A stretch of 51,088 bases of DNA from Candidatus Yonathbacteria bacterium RIFCSPLOWO2_01_FULL_43_27 (GTDB lineage: Bacteria > Patescibacteriota > Minisyncoccia > Phycocordibacterales > UBA1550). Below the pieces are notes generated by a model. That model worked only from the letters and a program-made list of their open reading frames with translations, was not told the origin of the DNA and did not search any database. The DNA lies in assembly GCA_001823545.1 (NCBI GenBank), contig MHUV01000006.1, positions 91,437 to 142,524 of the forward strand. Direction: 5' to 3'. The position numbers and the translations under genes were made by a program. Positions 17,411 to 25,743 of this stretch are shown in pieces (position 1 is the first letter of the stretch; every line of letters starts with the position of its first letter).

Positions 17411-18733
17411 ATGACGCAAGAAAAAGCAAAGAAAACCAGAATGGAAGATATCGCAAGCCCAAAAGGTATGCGTGATATTTTAGATAAAGAGTACTACGCG
17501 TTTCAGGGTTTTTTCGAAAAAGCATCAGAGGTCGCTATTTACTATGGCTTTCGCCCTATCGAAACACCTATTCTCGAGCGCGAAACCGTCTTCACGTCGT
17601 CACTTGGTGTCGGCACCGATATTCGCGACAAAGAAATGTACTCGCTTAAGACGAAAGGAGGCGACCATCTCGCAATGCGCCCCGAAGGAACCGCTGCGGT
17701 AATGCGCGCGTACCTTGAACACGGTATGCACACCCTTCCCCAGCCGGTAATGCTCTACTACTACGGTCCTTTTTTCCGTCACGAAAATCCTCAGCGTGGA
17801 CGCTTGCGCGAGCTTCGCCAGTTCGGACTAGAAATTCTTGGTACGCAAAAAAGTATTGCGGACGCACTCATCATTCGTAGCATGACGCTCATCCTCGAGG
17901 AAGCAGGTTTTAAAAATATTTCTATTGAGATTAACAGTATCGGTGACAAAGAATGTCGTAGCGGGTATATTCGTGAACTCACTTCGTATTACAAAAAACA
18001 CCTTTCAGAAATTTGTGCACACTGCAAAGAACGCGCAAAGACAAACCCCCTTCGCCTTCTCGATTGTAAAGATGCGAAATGCCAAGGTCCAAAAGCAAAT
18101 GCACCAACCCCGCTCGACTCTCTTTGCAACGACTGTCGTCACCACTTCAAAGAAGTCATAGAGTATCTCGAGGAGATGAGTATTCCCTATCGTATCAACG
18201 GCAACCTCGTGCGTGGCCTTGATTACTACACACGCACCGTATTTGAAATAATGGACAACACGGTAAATGAACGTGGAGAGATTGAACCGCTTGCGATTGC
18301 TTCCGGTGGACGCTACGACCTTCTTGCACGCTCTCTCGGTTCAAAAAAGGATGTACCAGCTGTTGGCGGCGGTATCGGTGTTGACCGCGTTATTATGTCA
18401 CCTTCACACAAGATGATTGATCCTCGTATCATCAAGAAACCAAAAATCTATTTCATTCAACTTGGCGCAGACGCAAAAATGAAAAGTCTTGGTATTATCG
18501 AAATACTCCGCAAGGCACGCGTCCCTATCGCGCAGTCACTTTCCAAGGACGGCCTCGGCCAGCAACTCGCACAGGCTGAGAGAAGTGGTGCTCCTTTTGC
18601 GATCATTTTTGGGCAAAAGGAAGCAATGGAAAATACCGTTATTGTACGCAATATGGAAACGCGTTCACAAGAGATCGTAAAGTTGGAAACGCTCCCTGAT
18701 TTTGTAAAACACCTTAAAGAAGAATTGCGATAA
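17411..18733 (+). CDS. hisS: histidine--tRNA ligase
   Basis: A 440-aa class II synthetase. Motif 2 region YGPFFRHENPQRGRLREL, the histidine-specific LVRGLDYYTRTVFEI and the motif 3-like VGGGIGVDRVIM are all visible, plus MRPEGTAAVMRAY. The C-terminal anticodon-binding domain occupies about residues 345-440. A cysteine cluster (CAHCKER, CKDAKCQG, CNDCR) sits in the insertion domain at about residues 200-245 and looks like a zinc site, a feature of some bacterial HisRS. A second possible start lies ten codons in. Confidence 0.96.
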   Translation: MTQEKAKKTRMEDIASPKGMRDILDKEYYAFQGFFEKASEVAIYYGFRPIETPILERETVFTSSLGVGTDIRDKEMYSLKTKGGDHLAMRPEGTAAVMRAYLEHGMHTLPQPVMLYYYGPFFRHENPQRGRLRELRQFGLEILGTQKSIADALIIRSMTLILEEAGFKNISIEINSIGDKECRSGYIRELTSYYKKHLSEICAHCKERAKTNPLRLLDCKDAKCQGPKANAPTPLDSLCNDCRHHFKEVIEYLEEMSIPYRINGNLVRGLDYYTRTVFEIMDNTVNERGEIEPLAIASGGRYDLLARSLGSKKDVPAVGGGIGVDRVIMSPSHKMIDPRIIKKPKIYFIQLGADAKMKSLGIIEILRKARVPIAQSLSKDGLGQQLAQAERSGAPFAIIFGQKEAMENTVIVRNMETRSQEIVKLETLPDFVKHLKEELR

Positions 18734-18787
18734 TGCACGAAATTGCACCGGTACAAAAAATTGCAATAATACAATGAATCGAAACAG

Positions 18788-18808
18788 CGCAGGAGTAAAA
18801 ATCCTGCG
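18788..18808 (+). terminator. possible hisS terminator hairpin
   Basis: CGCAGGA pairs with TCCTGCG, but only a weak T-rich tail follows. Confidence 0.4.
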
Positions 18809-18828
18809 TGTTATAATACTCCTGTCAG

Positions 18829-18868
18829 TGACGGCCTATTTGGTACTATAGTACCAAATAGGCCGTCA
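18829..18868. repeat. perfect 40-bp palindrome
   Basis: Positions 18829-18848 are the exact reverse complement of 18849-18868 with no spacer. The centre is TACTATAGTA, shared with the 48-bp palindrome at 29968-30015. No T run follows, so it is not a normal terminator. It lies between hisS and the bS21 gene. Confidence 0.9.
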
Positions 18869-18980
18869 TACGGGAACGGTTATTATTTTTGACCTGTAAT
18901 TGATTTTAAACCTTTTGCAGATTAACAGAATCATCCTTGTTAGTTATCCACCACTCTAATTGTTGAAGAAACACGGCCTG

Positions 18981-19009
18981 TTGCATCAAAAATAACTTTG
19001 TGGTAGAGT
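18981..19009 (+). promoter_or_regulatory. promoter of the bS21 gene
   Basis: TTGCAT (18981-18986), a 17-bp spacer and TAGAGT (19004-19009); the ATG at 19016 falls at the expected transcription start, so the mRNA is probably leaderless. Confidence 0.75.
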
Positions 19010-19015
19010 AGCCAA

Positions 19016-19267
19016 ATGTCAATCGTAACAGCAGAAGTCAAGAAAAATAACAACGAAAGCGCAATCAGTCTCATTCGTCGCTTCACCAAGCGTGTTCAGG
19101 GCGCAGGGACCATTCGTCGTGTTCGCTCCCTTCGTTGGGCACAGCGTTCTCCATCAAAATACAAGATGAAGAAGAGCGCACTCGTAAAAATTTCTCGTCG
19201 CAAAGAGTATGAACTCTTGAAGAAGATGGGAAAACTTCCTGAACCAAAAGGTAAAGGTAGACGTTAA
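19016..19267 (+). CDS. rpsU: ribosomal protein bS21-like
   Basis: An 83-aa, strongly basic protein with the S21 pattern: NNNESAISLIRRFTKRVQ followed by a long basic helix (RSLRWAQRSPSKYKMKKSA, KISRRKEYELLKKMG). It is slightly longer than typical bS21. It binds the 30S platform near the anti-Shine-Dalgarno region of 16S rRNA. It has its own promoter and no Shine-Dalgarno site, and is followed 12 bp later by ybeY. Confidence 0.88.
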   Translation: MSIVTAEVKKNNNESAISLIRRFTKRVQGAGTIRRVRSLRWAQRSPSKYKMKKSALVKISRRKEYELLKKMGKLPEPKGKGRR

Positions 19268-19279
19268 TTACAGGATCCT

Positions 19280-19657
19280 ATGTCTCTCACGATCACCAAT
19301 CTCACCAAAGGCAAGCTTCCCCGCTTGCCTTTTGTTAAAATAGTCGATGCAGTTCTCGGAAAGGAGTACGACTGTTCGCTCGTTATTGTCAGTCCGCGCA
19401 CCTCACGAAAACTTAATCTTGAACATCGAGGAAAAGACAATTCGACCAACATTCTTTCATTTCCGCTCGATAAAACATCTGGGGAAATCTTTCTCGATCT
19501 CGCACAAGCACGCAAAGAATGTGCGCAATTTGAACGCTCGTATCAAAATTTTGTGGGCTTTCTTTTCATTCACGGACTTTTCCATTTGAAAGGTTACGAT
19601 CATAGTAGTACAATGGAGAGACAAGAGAAAAAAATTCGCGCATTGTTCAAGATATAG
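19280..19657 (+). CDS. ybeY: endoribonuclease YbeY (rRNA maturation factor)
   Basis: The 125-aa protein carries the metal-binding signature HGLFHLKGYDHS near residues 95-106, equivalent to the H-x3-H-x5-H triad of YbeY, and the upstream NILSFPLD segment typical of the family. It is a little short (many YbeY are 150 aa). It processes 16S rRNA ends and acts in ribosome quality control. Directly downstream of the bS21 gene, with which it may form a ribosome operon. Confidence 0.9.
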   Translation: MSLTITNLTKGKLPRLPFVKIVDAVLGKEYDCSLVIVSPRTSRKLNLEHRGKDNSTNILSFPLDKTSGEIFLDLAQARKECAQFERSYQNFVGFLFIHGLFHLKGYDHSSTMERQEKKIRALFKI

Positions 19658-19697
19658 TAAAGAACAAAGGTGAAGTTTTTTCCTTTTACTATTTACT

Positions 19698-20894
19698 ATG
19701 CGCCCGCCCATTAAACAAATAGCAACAGGAATTGATGTTGGCACGCACGCGACACGTGTGGTCATTGCAGAACACACCAAAGGAGAAACGCTTCGTATCG
19801 TAGGAACAGGGTTTGCCGAGACACACGGTCTTCGCCACGGATACATCATCAACAAAGCGGACGCATCAAAGAGTATCAAAACAGCGCTTATACACGCAGA
19901 AAAAATGGCGGGTTTCAAAGTGAAGAATGCGCTGTTGTCGGTGGGTGGCGTAAGTATTGAATCACTCATTTCTCACGGCACTACCATCGTCTCGCGCGCA
20001 TCAGGAGAGGTTGAAGAACTTGATATCAAAAAAGCAATTCGTGAAGCAGAAGAAAACCTTCCTCGTATTACGAATAAACGAATCATTTACCGCATCCCGC
20101 TCCGCTATAAACTCGAAGGAAAAGAAGTGCTCGGTACTCCTCATGGCATGATCGGTACTAAACTCGAGGTAAAGATGCTTTTTGTTACGTGTCTCGAACA
20201 ACATTTAGACGATATGATGAAGACTATCGAGGACCTTGGTGTCGAAGTAGATGAGGTTGTTCCTTCATCTATTGCAGCCGGACACGTTGCTCTCAGCAAA
20301 AAACAACGCACGGTCGGTTCTGCGCTCGTAAATATTGGAGCAGAGACAGCGTCTATTGCAGTTTTTGAAAACGATATTCCCATCTCACTACAAGTCTTCC
20401 CGCTTGGTTCAACCGACATCACTAACGATATTGCCATCGGTCTTAAAATACCGCTCGAAGAAGCTGAGAAGGTAAAAATTACTGGAAACACACAACCAAC
20501 CCCCCTCGACAACAAACAGGCGCAGATTCGTTCTAAAAAGAAACTTGATGAAATCATTGAAGCGCGCTTGTGTGATATTTTTGAACTCGTCGAATCACAT
20601 CTTAAAAAAATAAATCGTAACGGACTGCTTCCCGCGGGCGTTATTTTGACGGGTGGTGGTTCTGGTATTGCAACCATCGAAGATATCGCGCGCGCCGTAC
20701 TCAAACTTCCTTCCTCAACGGCACAACCGATGATGATCGCCTCAACCGGGAAACACGCCGTTAAAGATTCTTCTTGGCTCGTTGCATACGGACTCTGTAT
20801 TCATGGTGTCAACAGACCTAAAGACCCAACCGAAGCTACCATGGGGAGTGCACTCAAAGTACTCAAAAGTTGGGTCAAACCTTTCTTGCCATAG
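19698..20894 (+). CDS. ftsA: cell division protein FtsA
   Basis: A 398-aa actin-like ATPase. The ATP-binding elements are GIDVGTHATRVVIAE (phosphate 1, near residue 11), ALVNIGAETASIAVFE (phosphate 2, near residue 208) and GVILTGGGSGIATIEDIA (adenosine motif, near residue 313). The FtsA-specific subdomain lies at about residues 85-165. The C-terminal end ALKVLKSWVKPFLP is an amphipathic membrane-targeting helix. It tethers FtsZ filaments to the membrane. ftsZ follows 142 bp downstream. Confidence 0.96.
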   Translation: MRPPIKQIATGIDVGTHATRVVIAEHTKGETLRIVGTGFAETHGLRHGYIINKADASKSIKTALIHAEKMAGFKVKNALLSVGGVSIESLISHGTTIVSRASGEVEELDIKKAIREAEENLPRITNKRIIYRIPLRYKLEGKEVLGTPHGMIGTKLEVKMLFVTCLEQHLDDMMKTIEDLGVEVDEVVPSSIAAGHVALSKKQRTVGSALVNIGAETASIAVFENDIPISLQVFPLGSTDITNDIAIGLKIPLEEAEKVKITGNTQPTPLDNKQAQIRSKKKLDEIIEARLCDIFELVESHLKKINRNGLLPAGVILTGGGSGIATIEDIARAVLKLPSSTAQPMMIASTGKHAVKDSSWLVAYGLCIHGVNRPKDPTEATMGSALKVLKSWVKPFLP

Positions 20895-20900
20895 GATCTT

Positions 20901-20936
20901 ATTTTCTGTTTTTTACCTATAATGTTTACAGAAAAT
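20901..20936 (+). promoter_or_regulatory. inverted repeat around a TATAAT box upstream of ftsZ
   Basis: ATTTTCTGT (20901-20909) and ACAGAAAAT (20928-20936) form a 9-bp inverted repeat whose spacer contains TATAAT (20918-20923). It could be an operator over an ftsZ promoter or a hairpin in a read-through transcript. No good -35 box is visible. Confidence 0.45.
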
Positions 20937-21036
20937 GGGTGAAAAGTCCCTTTTTTCTTGTATTTGTATTCCCTTCTCTATTCTGGTATCCTAAGGATAC
21001 TTTAGTGATTTAGTAGGTTAATATTACAATAAAATT

Positions 21037-22263
21037 ATGGCCAAGATAGAACCCGAAGTAGCAGCGTTTGCCCGCATCAAAGTAATTGGTGTTGGTGGAT
21101 CAGGAAAGAATGCCGTCAATCATATGATCAACTCAAAGATCAAAGGAGTTGAGTTTATTGTGATGAATACTGATGCCCAAGACCTCCATCACTCACTCGC
21201 ACCAAAAAAGATTCATATTGGTAAAAACCTCACGCGCGGTCTCGGTACGGGCATGAACCCAGAAATTGGACGCAAGGCTGCAGAAGAAACGAAGGAGGAA
21301 ATCCAAGGTGTCCTCAAAGGCGCAGATATGGTCTTTATCGCCTGCGGAATGGGAGGAGGTACGGGAACAGGCGCAGCGCCTATTGTTGCTGGTGTTGCAA
21401 AAGAACAAGGCGCACTCACGATTGGTGTGGTCACCAAGCCATTTATGTTTGAAGGTTCACATCGCGCACGTCTTGCTGAGCAAGGACTTGATGAACTCCG
21501 CAAGCAAGTTGATGCACTCATCGTGGTCCCTAACGACCGTATTATGAGTGTTGCTAATAAAGACACCACGTTTGCGTCAGCATTTATGATGTGCGACGAT
21601 GTATTGCGCCAGGCAGTCGAAGGCATTTCCGACCTTATTACCACCCCGGGTGTCGTTAATGTAGACTTTGCTGATATTCGCTCTGTCCTCTCAAACGCTG
21701 GTTCTGCACTTCTTGGTATCGGTTCCTCGACAGGAGACAACCGTGCACAAGAAGCAGCCCTCATTGCTATCAACTCACCGCTCCTTGATATTTCGGTTTC
21801 TGGCGCGAAAGGCGTACTCTTTGCTATTGCAGGAGGCGAAGACCTTCGTATGCACGAAATTCAAGATGCTGCAAAAATTATTACCGAGGCAATCGACCCT
21901 GATGCACGTGTTATTTTCGGTGCTATCCACGACGAGAAACTCAAAAAGAATGAAATCAAGATCACAGTTATTGCTTCTGGTTTTCCAGAAGGAATAGAGA
22001 AGAAAAATCTTTTTACTTCAAACGCGAATACCCAAAAACCGAACACGATGACCTCAATGCGTGAAGAAAAGAGAGAAATTCATCACAGTTTTACTGAACC
22101 AGAGACCAAGAAAGTTGAAATCGCGCAAGAAAAAAATAATGTGGTTGCGTCTGCTCCTGCAAAAAATACTACCCCAAAAGAACCGATCGCTATCATTGAC
22201 CTCGAGAACGAAAATGAAGAAGACTGGAGCGCAGTACCCGCATTTCTTCGCAGAAAGAAATAA
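21037..22263 (+). CDS. ftsZ: cell division protein FtsZ
   Basis: A 408-aa tubulin-like GTPase. Visible are VIGVGGSGKNAVNHM (N-terminal nucleotide loop), the GGGTGTGAAP tubulin signature near residue 107, and the T7 loop region GVVNVDFADIRSVL near residue 205. A variable linker (about residues 325-385) leads to the C-terminal peptide DWSAVPAFLRRKK, which binds FtsA and other partners. It forms the Z ring with the upstream FtsA. No Shine-Dalgarno site is seen before the ATG. Confidence 0.98.
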   Translation: MAKIEPEVAAFARIKVIGVGGSGKNAVNHMINSKIKGVEFIVMNTDAQDLHHSLAPKKIHIGKNLTRGLGTGMNPEIGRKAAEETKEEIQGVLKGADMVFIACGMGGGTGTGAAPIVAGVAKEQGALTIGVVTKPFMFEGSHRARLAEQGLDELRKQVDALIVVPNDRIMSVANKDTTFASAFMMCDDVLRQAVEGISDLITTPGVVNVDFADIRSVLSNAGSALLGIGSSTGDNRAQEAALIAINSPLLDISVSGAKGVLFAIAGGEDLRMHEIQDAAKIITEAIDPDARVIFGAIHDEKLKKNEIKITVIASGFPEGIEKKNLFTSNANTQKPNTMTSMREEKREIHHSFTEPETKKVEIAQEKNNVVASAPAKNTTPKEPIAIIDLENENEEDWSAVPAFLRRKK

Positions 22264-22269
22264 TTTTTT

Positions 22270-23193
22270 ATGATTTACGACCTCATTATTATCGGGGGCG
22301 GACCAGCGGGCGCGGCAGCAGGGGTTTATGCAGCACGCAAGCGCCTTTCCTCTCTCCTTATCACGAACGCCTTTGGTGGACAGTCCTCTGTTTCTGACAA
22401 AATTGAAAATTGGATAGGAACCGTAGCAATATCAGGAGAACAGCTCGCGGAAAATCTTCGTTCTCACGTAGAAGCCTATGCGGGAGACTGTCTTGAAATC
22501 CGTAAAGGTGAATGGGTCACCGGCATTAAAAAAGAAGTAGAGCTTGTCACCGTAACCACCGACAAGGGTGAACATCAAGCACGTGCAGTCCTCATTGCCA
22601 CAGGGAGCCATCAACGCAAAATTACGGTTCCCGGTGCGGAAAAGTACGAACACAAAGGTATCACCTATTGTGCTTCGTGTGATGGCCCCATGTTTTCTGA
22701 TATGGATGTAGTCGTACTTGGTGCAGGCAACGCTGCGTTTGAGACTGCTTCACAACTTCTCGCATACACAAAAAGCGTCACCCTCATTCACCGTGGAGAC
22801 ACATTTCGTGCTGAACCTATTACTGTTGAAAAAGTTTGCCAGAACCCTCATATGTGCGTCATTAAGAACGCTGAGATTCTTGAGGTAAAAGGAGATGCAA
22901 TGGTGTCCTCGATCGTCTATAAAGACAAAATTTCTGGCAAGGTTGTCGAGCTTCCAACGCAAGGTATTTTTGTGGAAATTGGGCAACTTCCCAACACATC
23001 ATTTGTAAAAGATGTCGTTGAGCTGACTCCCTACGATCAAATTGTTATTGACCCACGTACCCAAAAAACTTCGGTATCAGGAATTTGGGCGGCTGGTGAT
23101 TGCACGGATATTCTCTACCACCAAAACAATATCGCTGCGGGTGACGCCGTACGCGCACTCGAAGATATTTACGTTACCCTTCGCACAAAGTAA
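22270..23193 (+). CDS. thioredoxin reductase-like flavoprotein with altered NADPH motif
   Basis: A 307-aa pyridine nucleotide-disulfide oxidoreductase of the TrxB type. The FAD motif GGGPAGAAAG is at the N-terminus, the redox motif CASCDG is near residue 138 (usual CATCDG), and the C-terminal FAD motif is GIWAAGDCTD. The second Rossmann site reads GAGNAAFETA and the expected HRRxxxR NADPH-specificity pattern is HRGDTFRAE, so one Arg is replaced. The electron donor may be NADH or another reductant. The gene starts six bases after ftsZ ends, so they probably share a transcript. Ferredoxin/flavodoxin-dependent relatives are an alternative. Confidence 0.88.
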   Translation: MIYDLIIIGGGPAGAAAGVYAARKRLSSLLITNAFGGQSSVSDKIENWIGTVAISGEQLAENLRSHVEAYAGDCLEIRKGEWVTGIKKEVELVTVTTDKGEHQARAVLIATGSHQRKITVPGAEKYEHKGITYCASCDGPMFSDMDVVVLGAGNAAFETASQLLAYTKSVTLIHRGDTFRAEPITVEKVCQNPHMCVIKNAEILEVKGDAMVSSIVYKDKISGKVVELPTQGIFVEIGQLPNTSFVKDVVELTPYDQIVIDPRTQKTSVSGIWAAGDCTDILYHQNNIAAGDAVRALEDIYVTLRTK

Positions 23194-23210
23194 AAAAGTT
23201 CACGAGTTAA

Positions 23211-24191
23211 TTAGTCTTGTTCGTCTGTCTCTTCCCCTATCTCGCCTTCTGCACCACGCGCGCACGCCTCGAGAATAGCATCTATATATCCTAAAAAGAT
23301 TTTTTCAATATTACTCCACGATTGTTTGATACGATGATCGGTCACACGATCTTGCAGCACATTGTAGGTACGAATTTTTTCTGAACGGTCACCGGTTCCT
23401 ATCTGATTCTTGCGCTCTGAAGCAACGGCGTTTTCTTTTTTCTCACGATCAATATCCTCGAGTCGTGCCGAGAGCATTGAAAGTGCTTTTTCACGGTTTT
23501 TGACCTGACTGCGCTCACTGGTACAACGCACCGCGATGCCGGTCGGTCGATGAATAATACGCACTGCCGTTTCTACCTTGTTTACATTTTGTCCTCCCGC
23601 ACCACCTGAACGAGAAAACTCCATTTCGAGATCTGCAGGATTAATCTCAAAATGCTTTTCTGGAAAAATAGGGAGTACTACCACGGATGCTGTTGAGGTA
23701 TGTACGCGTCCCATTTTTTCAGTCGCAGGAATACGCTGGATGCGATGCACGCCGGTCTCCCACTTGAGGAGATCGTACGCATCCTTTCCTTTTATCTCGA
23801 AAGAAGCCTCTTTGTATCCGCCCATTTCACTTAATGACTCATCTAGTTTTTTGAAATCCCAATTTTTCTTTTCTGCAAATCGTTCATACATCATCGCTAG
23901 ATCTTGCGCAAAAATTGCCGCCTCTTCACCACCTGCACCCGCACGCACTTCCAAGATGATCATTTTGGGTTTCTCTTCTTCCTCTTTGCCCGCCGAGACG
24001 ATATCGTTCATCTGCTTTTCAAGTGTTTCCATTTGCATGAGAAGAGTGTCGAGCTCACCTTTGCCAAGCTCTGCCATTTCAGGATCACTCTCTATCATAG
24101 TGCGCACCGAAGACTCCTCGCGAGAAAGTCGTTCATACTCTTCAGCAAGATATCGCGTCTTATGATTTGTTTTAAAAGCTTCAATGTCCAT
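23211..24191 (-). CDS. prfA: peptide chain release factor 1
   Basis: A 326-aa class I release factor. The GGQ loop ([17 protein letters not shown]) is near residue 201 and the codon-recognition PAT tripeptide in [18 protein letters not shown] marks RF1 (UAA/UAG) rather than RF2. It is shorter at the N-terminus than the ~360-aa E. coli protein. prmC, its usual partner, is not adjacent. Directly upstream is the L31 gene. Confidence 0.95.
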   Translation of the reverse strand: MDIEAFKTNHKTRYLAEEYERLSREESSVRTMIESDPEMAELGKGELDTLLMQMETLEKQMNDIVSAGKEEEEKPKMIILEVRAGAGGEEAAIFAQDLAMMYERFAEKKNWDFKKLDESLSEMGGYKEASFEIKGKDAYDLLKWETGVHRIQRIPATEKMGRVHTSTASVVVLPIFPEKHFEINPADLEMEFSRSGGAGGQNVNKVETAVRIIHRPTGIAVRCTSERSQVKNREKALSMLSARLEDIDREKKENAVASERKNQIGTGDRSEKIRTYNVLQDRVTDHRIKQSWSNIEKIFLGYIDAILEACARGAEGEIGEETDEQD

Positions 24192-24272
24192 ACTCTGTAT
24201 TATCTCTTTTTATTTCACCTATGCAAAGCAAAAGCCCACAAAAGAAAAATTCGTGGGCTTGCTGTAACTCCG

Positions 24273-24482
24273 CTACTTCTTTGATGCAGATGCGCGCTTT
24301 TTGAAACGTTCCACGCGTCCACCCGTATCGAGAATCTTCTTCTCGCCGGTAAAGAATGGGTGACATGCGCTACAAATCTCAACATCAATCTTTGGAAGTG
24401 TTGAGCCTACAGTAAATTTTGACCCGCACGAGCAGGCAATCTTTGATTCTGGGTGATATGTTGGGTGTGTGTCTTTCTTCAT
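24273..24482 (-). CDS. rpmE: ribosomal protein bL31
   Basis: This 69-aa protein matches L31: THPTYHPES at the start, then [13 protein letters not shown] and [12 protein letters not shown], giving the zinc-binding C-x-C and C-x2-C pairs of the zinc (C+) form, and the tail [10 protein letters not shown]. It binds the 50S central protuberance and bridges subunits. Confidence 0.97.
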   Translation of the reverse strand: MKKDTHPTYHPESKIACSCGSKFTVGSTLPKIDVEICSACHPFFTGEKKILDTGGRVERFKKRASASKK

Positions 24483-24905
24483 AATAGATGGAATATACCA
24501 GAATAGCCTCTTTTTTGCAAGTAGTTTGCCACCCCTCTATTCTCATGTGCGGGATACGAGACGCTACGCTATCTCACTCGTCGCTACGCTCCTCTTTAGA
24601 AACCCACGGTTTCTAACACTCGCTTCGCTCGCTGTTTTCCTCCACGGGGAACTCCCGTTCCCCGACCCCCTCCCGAGTTCGATTCTCGTATTCCGCACCA
24701 AAAAAACCTATGGTTTTTTGTGCGGAATACGAGAATCTGTCACGAGTTACTAAGTGTGCTCGGGCGAGTACGCCCTGTGCGCACTAAGTACTCTCGACCC
24801 CGCCTCAGCGACCCGCGTTGCGGGTACCCGCTTCCGGCCTTCGATTCTCGTATTCCGCGACAAAACATAATCACAAAACTCTTCTCGTTTTGCTCATTGT
24901 TTTTG
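24483..24905. repeat. palindromic tRNA-Gly 3'-end repeat array
   Basis: There is no credible gene here. Copies of the tRNA-Gly 3' part (T-arm plus acceptor strand) occur at 24547-24561 (minus, imperfect), 24675-24698 (plus), about 24719-24737 (minus) and 24840-24859 (plus), before the real minus-strand tRNA. 24681-24737 is a near-perfect 57-bp palindrome; 24841-24858 is the inverse of 24907-24924 inside the tRNA. The copies bracket two GC-rich fillers of about 110 and 100 bp, themselves full of hairpins such as TTAGAAACC/GGTTTCTAA and GACCCGC/GCGGGT. Confidence 0.85.
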
Positions 24906-24976
24906 TGCGGAATACGAGAATCGAACTCGTGTCTACTGCTTGGGAAGCAGTCATTCTACCACTAAATTAATTCCGC
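24906..24976 (-). tRNA. tRNA-Gly(CCC)
   Basis: The minus-strand cloverleaf has acceptor GCGGAAT/ATTCCGC, D-loop with GTGGTAG, anticodon arm CTGC-TTCCCAA-GCAG giving anticodon CCC, and T-loop TTCGATT. Discriminator A; CCA is not encoded. Confidence 0.95.
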
Positions 24977-24978
24977 AA

Positions 24979-25359
24979 TTATTGCCAGAGTCTTAAAATC
25001 GTCTGCCAAAAGCCCTGACGCTCTTCAGCTTCACCATTCTTACTTTTTTTGGTACTCTCGTCAACTATAACCACAACCTCCTCTCCTGGGCGCGCTACCG
25101 TAAACTTTTGCCTAATCTCCCCTTCTATTCCCTGCTCGCTCTTGAGACGCTCTACGCTCTGCTCAAGCTCGCGTGCATGTAGTGCAAGCTCCTCAAAGGA
25201 TTTCTCAACCTCTTTCTGCTCAGTACGCGCAATGTGTGCCTTTTGATACACCTGATACGTGCCTCGTGCAACAAAAATAAGGACAACAAGCAGCACAAAT
25301 AAGGTTGCCTTTGCATAGAGAATCTTGCGTAATTTTTTGCGCTCTTGAAATGGTATCAT
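24979..25359 (-). CDS. FtsB/DivIC-like septum protein
   Basis: About 126 aa from the ATG at 25359 (13 codons inside the longest frame). It has a short basic N-terminus, one membrane helix (residues about 16-36, LFVLLVVLIFVARGTY), then a coiled coil of about 50 residues with a heptad-like pattern (EVEKSFEELALHARELEQ), an R-x-K-F-T-V-A-R-PGE segment that matches the FtsB/DivIC C-terminal motif, and a charged tail. FtsB-type proteins help recruit and activate the septal cell wall synthase. The promoter region carries a duplicated -10-like block. Confidence 0.8.
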   Translation of the reverse strand: MIPFQERKKLRKILYAKATLFVLLVVLIFVARGTYQVYQKAHIARTEQKEVEKSFEELALHARELEQSVERLKSEQGIEGEIRQKFTVARPGEEVVVIVDESTKKSKNGEAEERQGFWQTILRLWQ

Positions 25360-25369
25360 TTCTCTTGTA

Positions 25370-25465
25370 GTATACCCAAATGAGTGAGTGATAAGCAAAT
25401 CCTAAATTTGTTTATCCGAACGAATGCAGGGTATATTGTACCCAGTTATATACCCAAATGAGTGG
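25370..25465 (-). repeat. duplicated promoter-like block upstream of the ftsB-like gene
   Basis: On the minus strand CACTCATTTGGGTATA occurs at about 25372-25387 and again at about 25449-25464, each preceded by a related TTTGCT stretch. Each copy ends in an extended -10 (TGGGTATA). The copy nearer the gene places the -10 about eight bases before the ATG at 25359. Confidence 0.6.
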
Positions 25466-25559
25466 AGAAGGAGCAAATTCAGTACTTGCATCTTTACACA
25501 GAAACGATGTATATTGTACTTAATTATACAGAGTGCGATAATTACCAAACGAACAATTT

Positions 25560-25673
25560 ATGCTTTTTAATAAAAAATATAGAAAATATTGGAGCACGTT
25601 TGGCGCTGTTATAGGGATTCTTGTTGGCGCAAGCATGATACTTCTCTATTCCGCACCATCTCTCATCCAGTAA
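25560..25673 (+). CDS. 37-aa single-pass membrane miniprotein
   Basis: The frame reads MLFNKKYRKYWSTFGAVIG... to stop at 25671-25673: a basic N-terminus followed by one membrane helix and a short tail. It is too short for ordinary gene calling. Support comes from its position before a clean terminator (about 25700-25730), the basic-then-hydrophobic layout, and its isolation between two other genes. No ribosome binding site is obvious. Function unknown. Confidence 0.5.
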   Translation: MLFNKKYRKYWSTFGAVIGILVGASMILLYSAPSLIQ

Positions 25674-25697
25674 ATAACAAGAAGGATAGTTACATAA

Positions 25698-25732
25698 TAA
25701 ATAAAACCGAGGACATTCCTCGGTTTTATTAT
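25698..25732. terminator. bidirectional terminator
   Basis: AATAAAACCGAGG pairs with CCTCGGTTTTATT around a 5-base loop; it serves the miniprotein on one side and lepA on the other. Confidence 0.9.
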
Positions 25733-25743
25733 GTCACTACCCT

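Noticed and set aside
24469-24965. CRISPR array near tRNA-Gly
   Set aside because: Repeats alternate in orientation, differ in length and equal the tRNA 3' end; no regular spacers and no cas genes.
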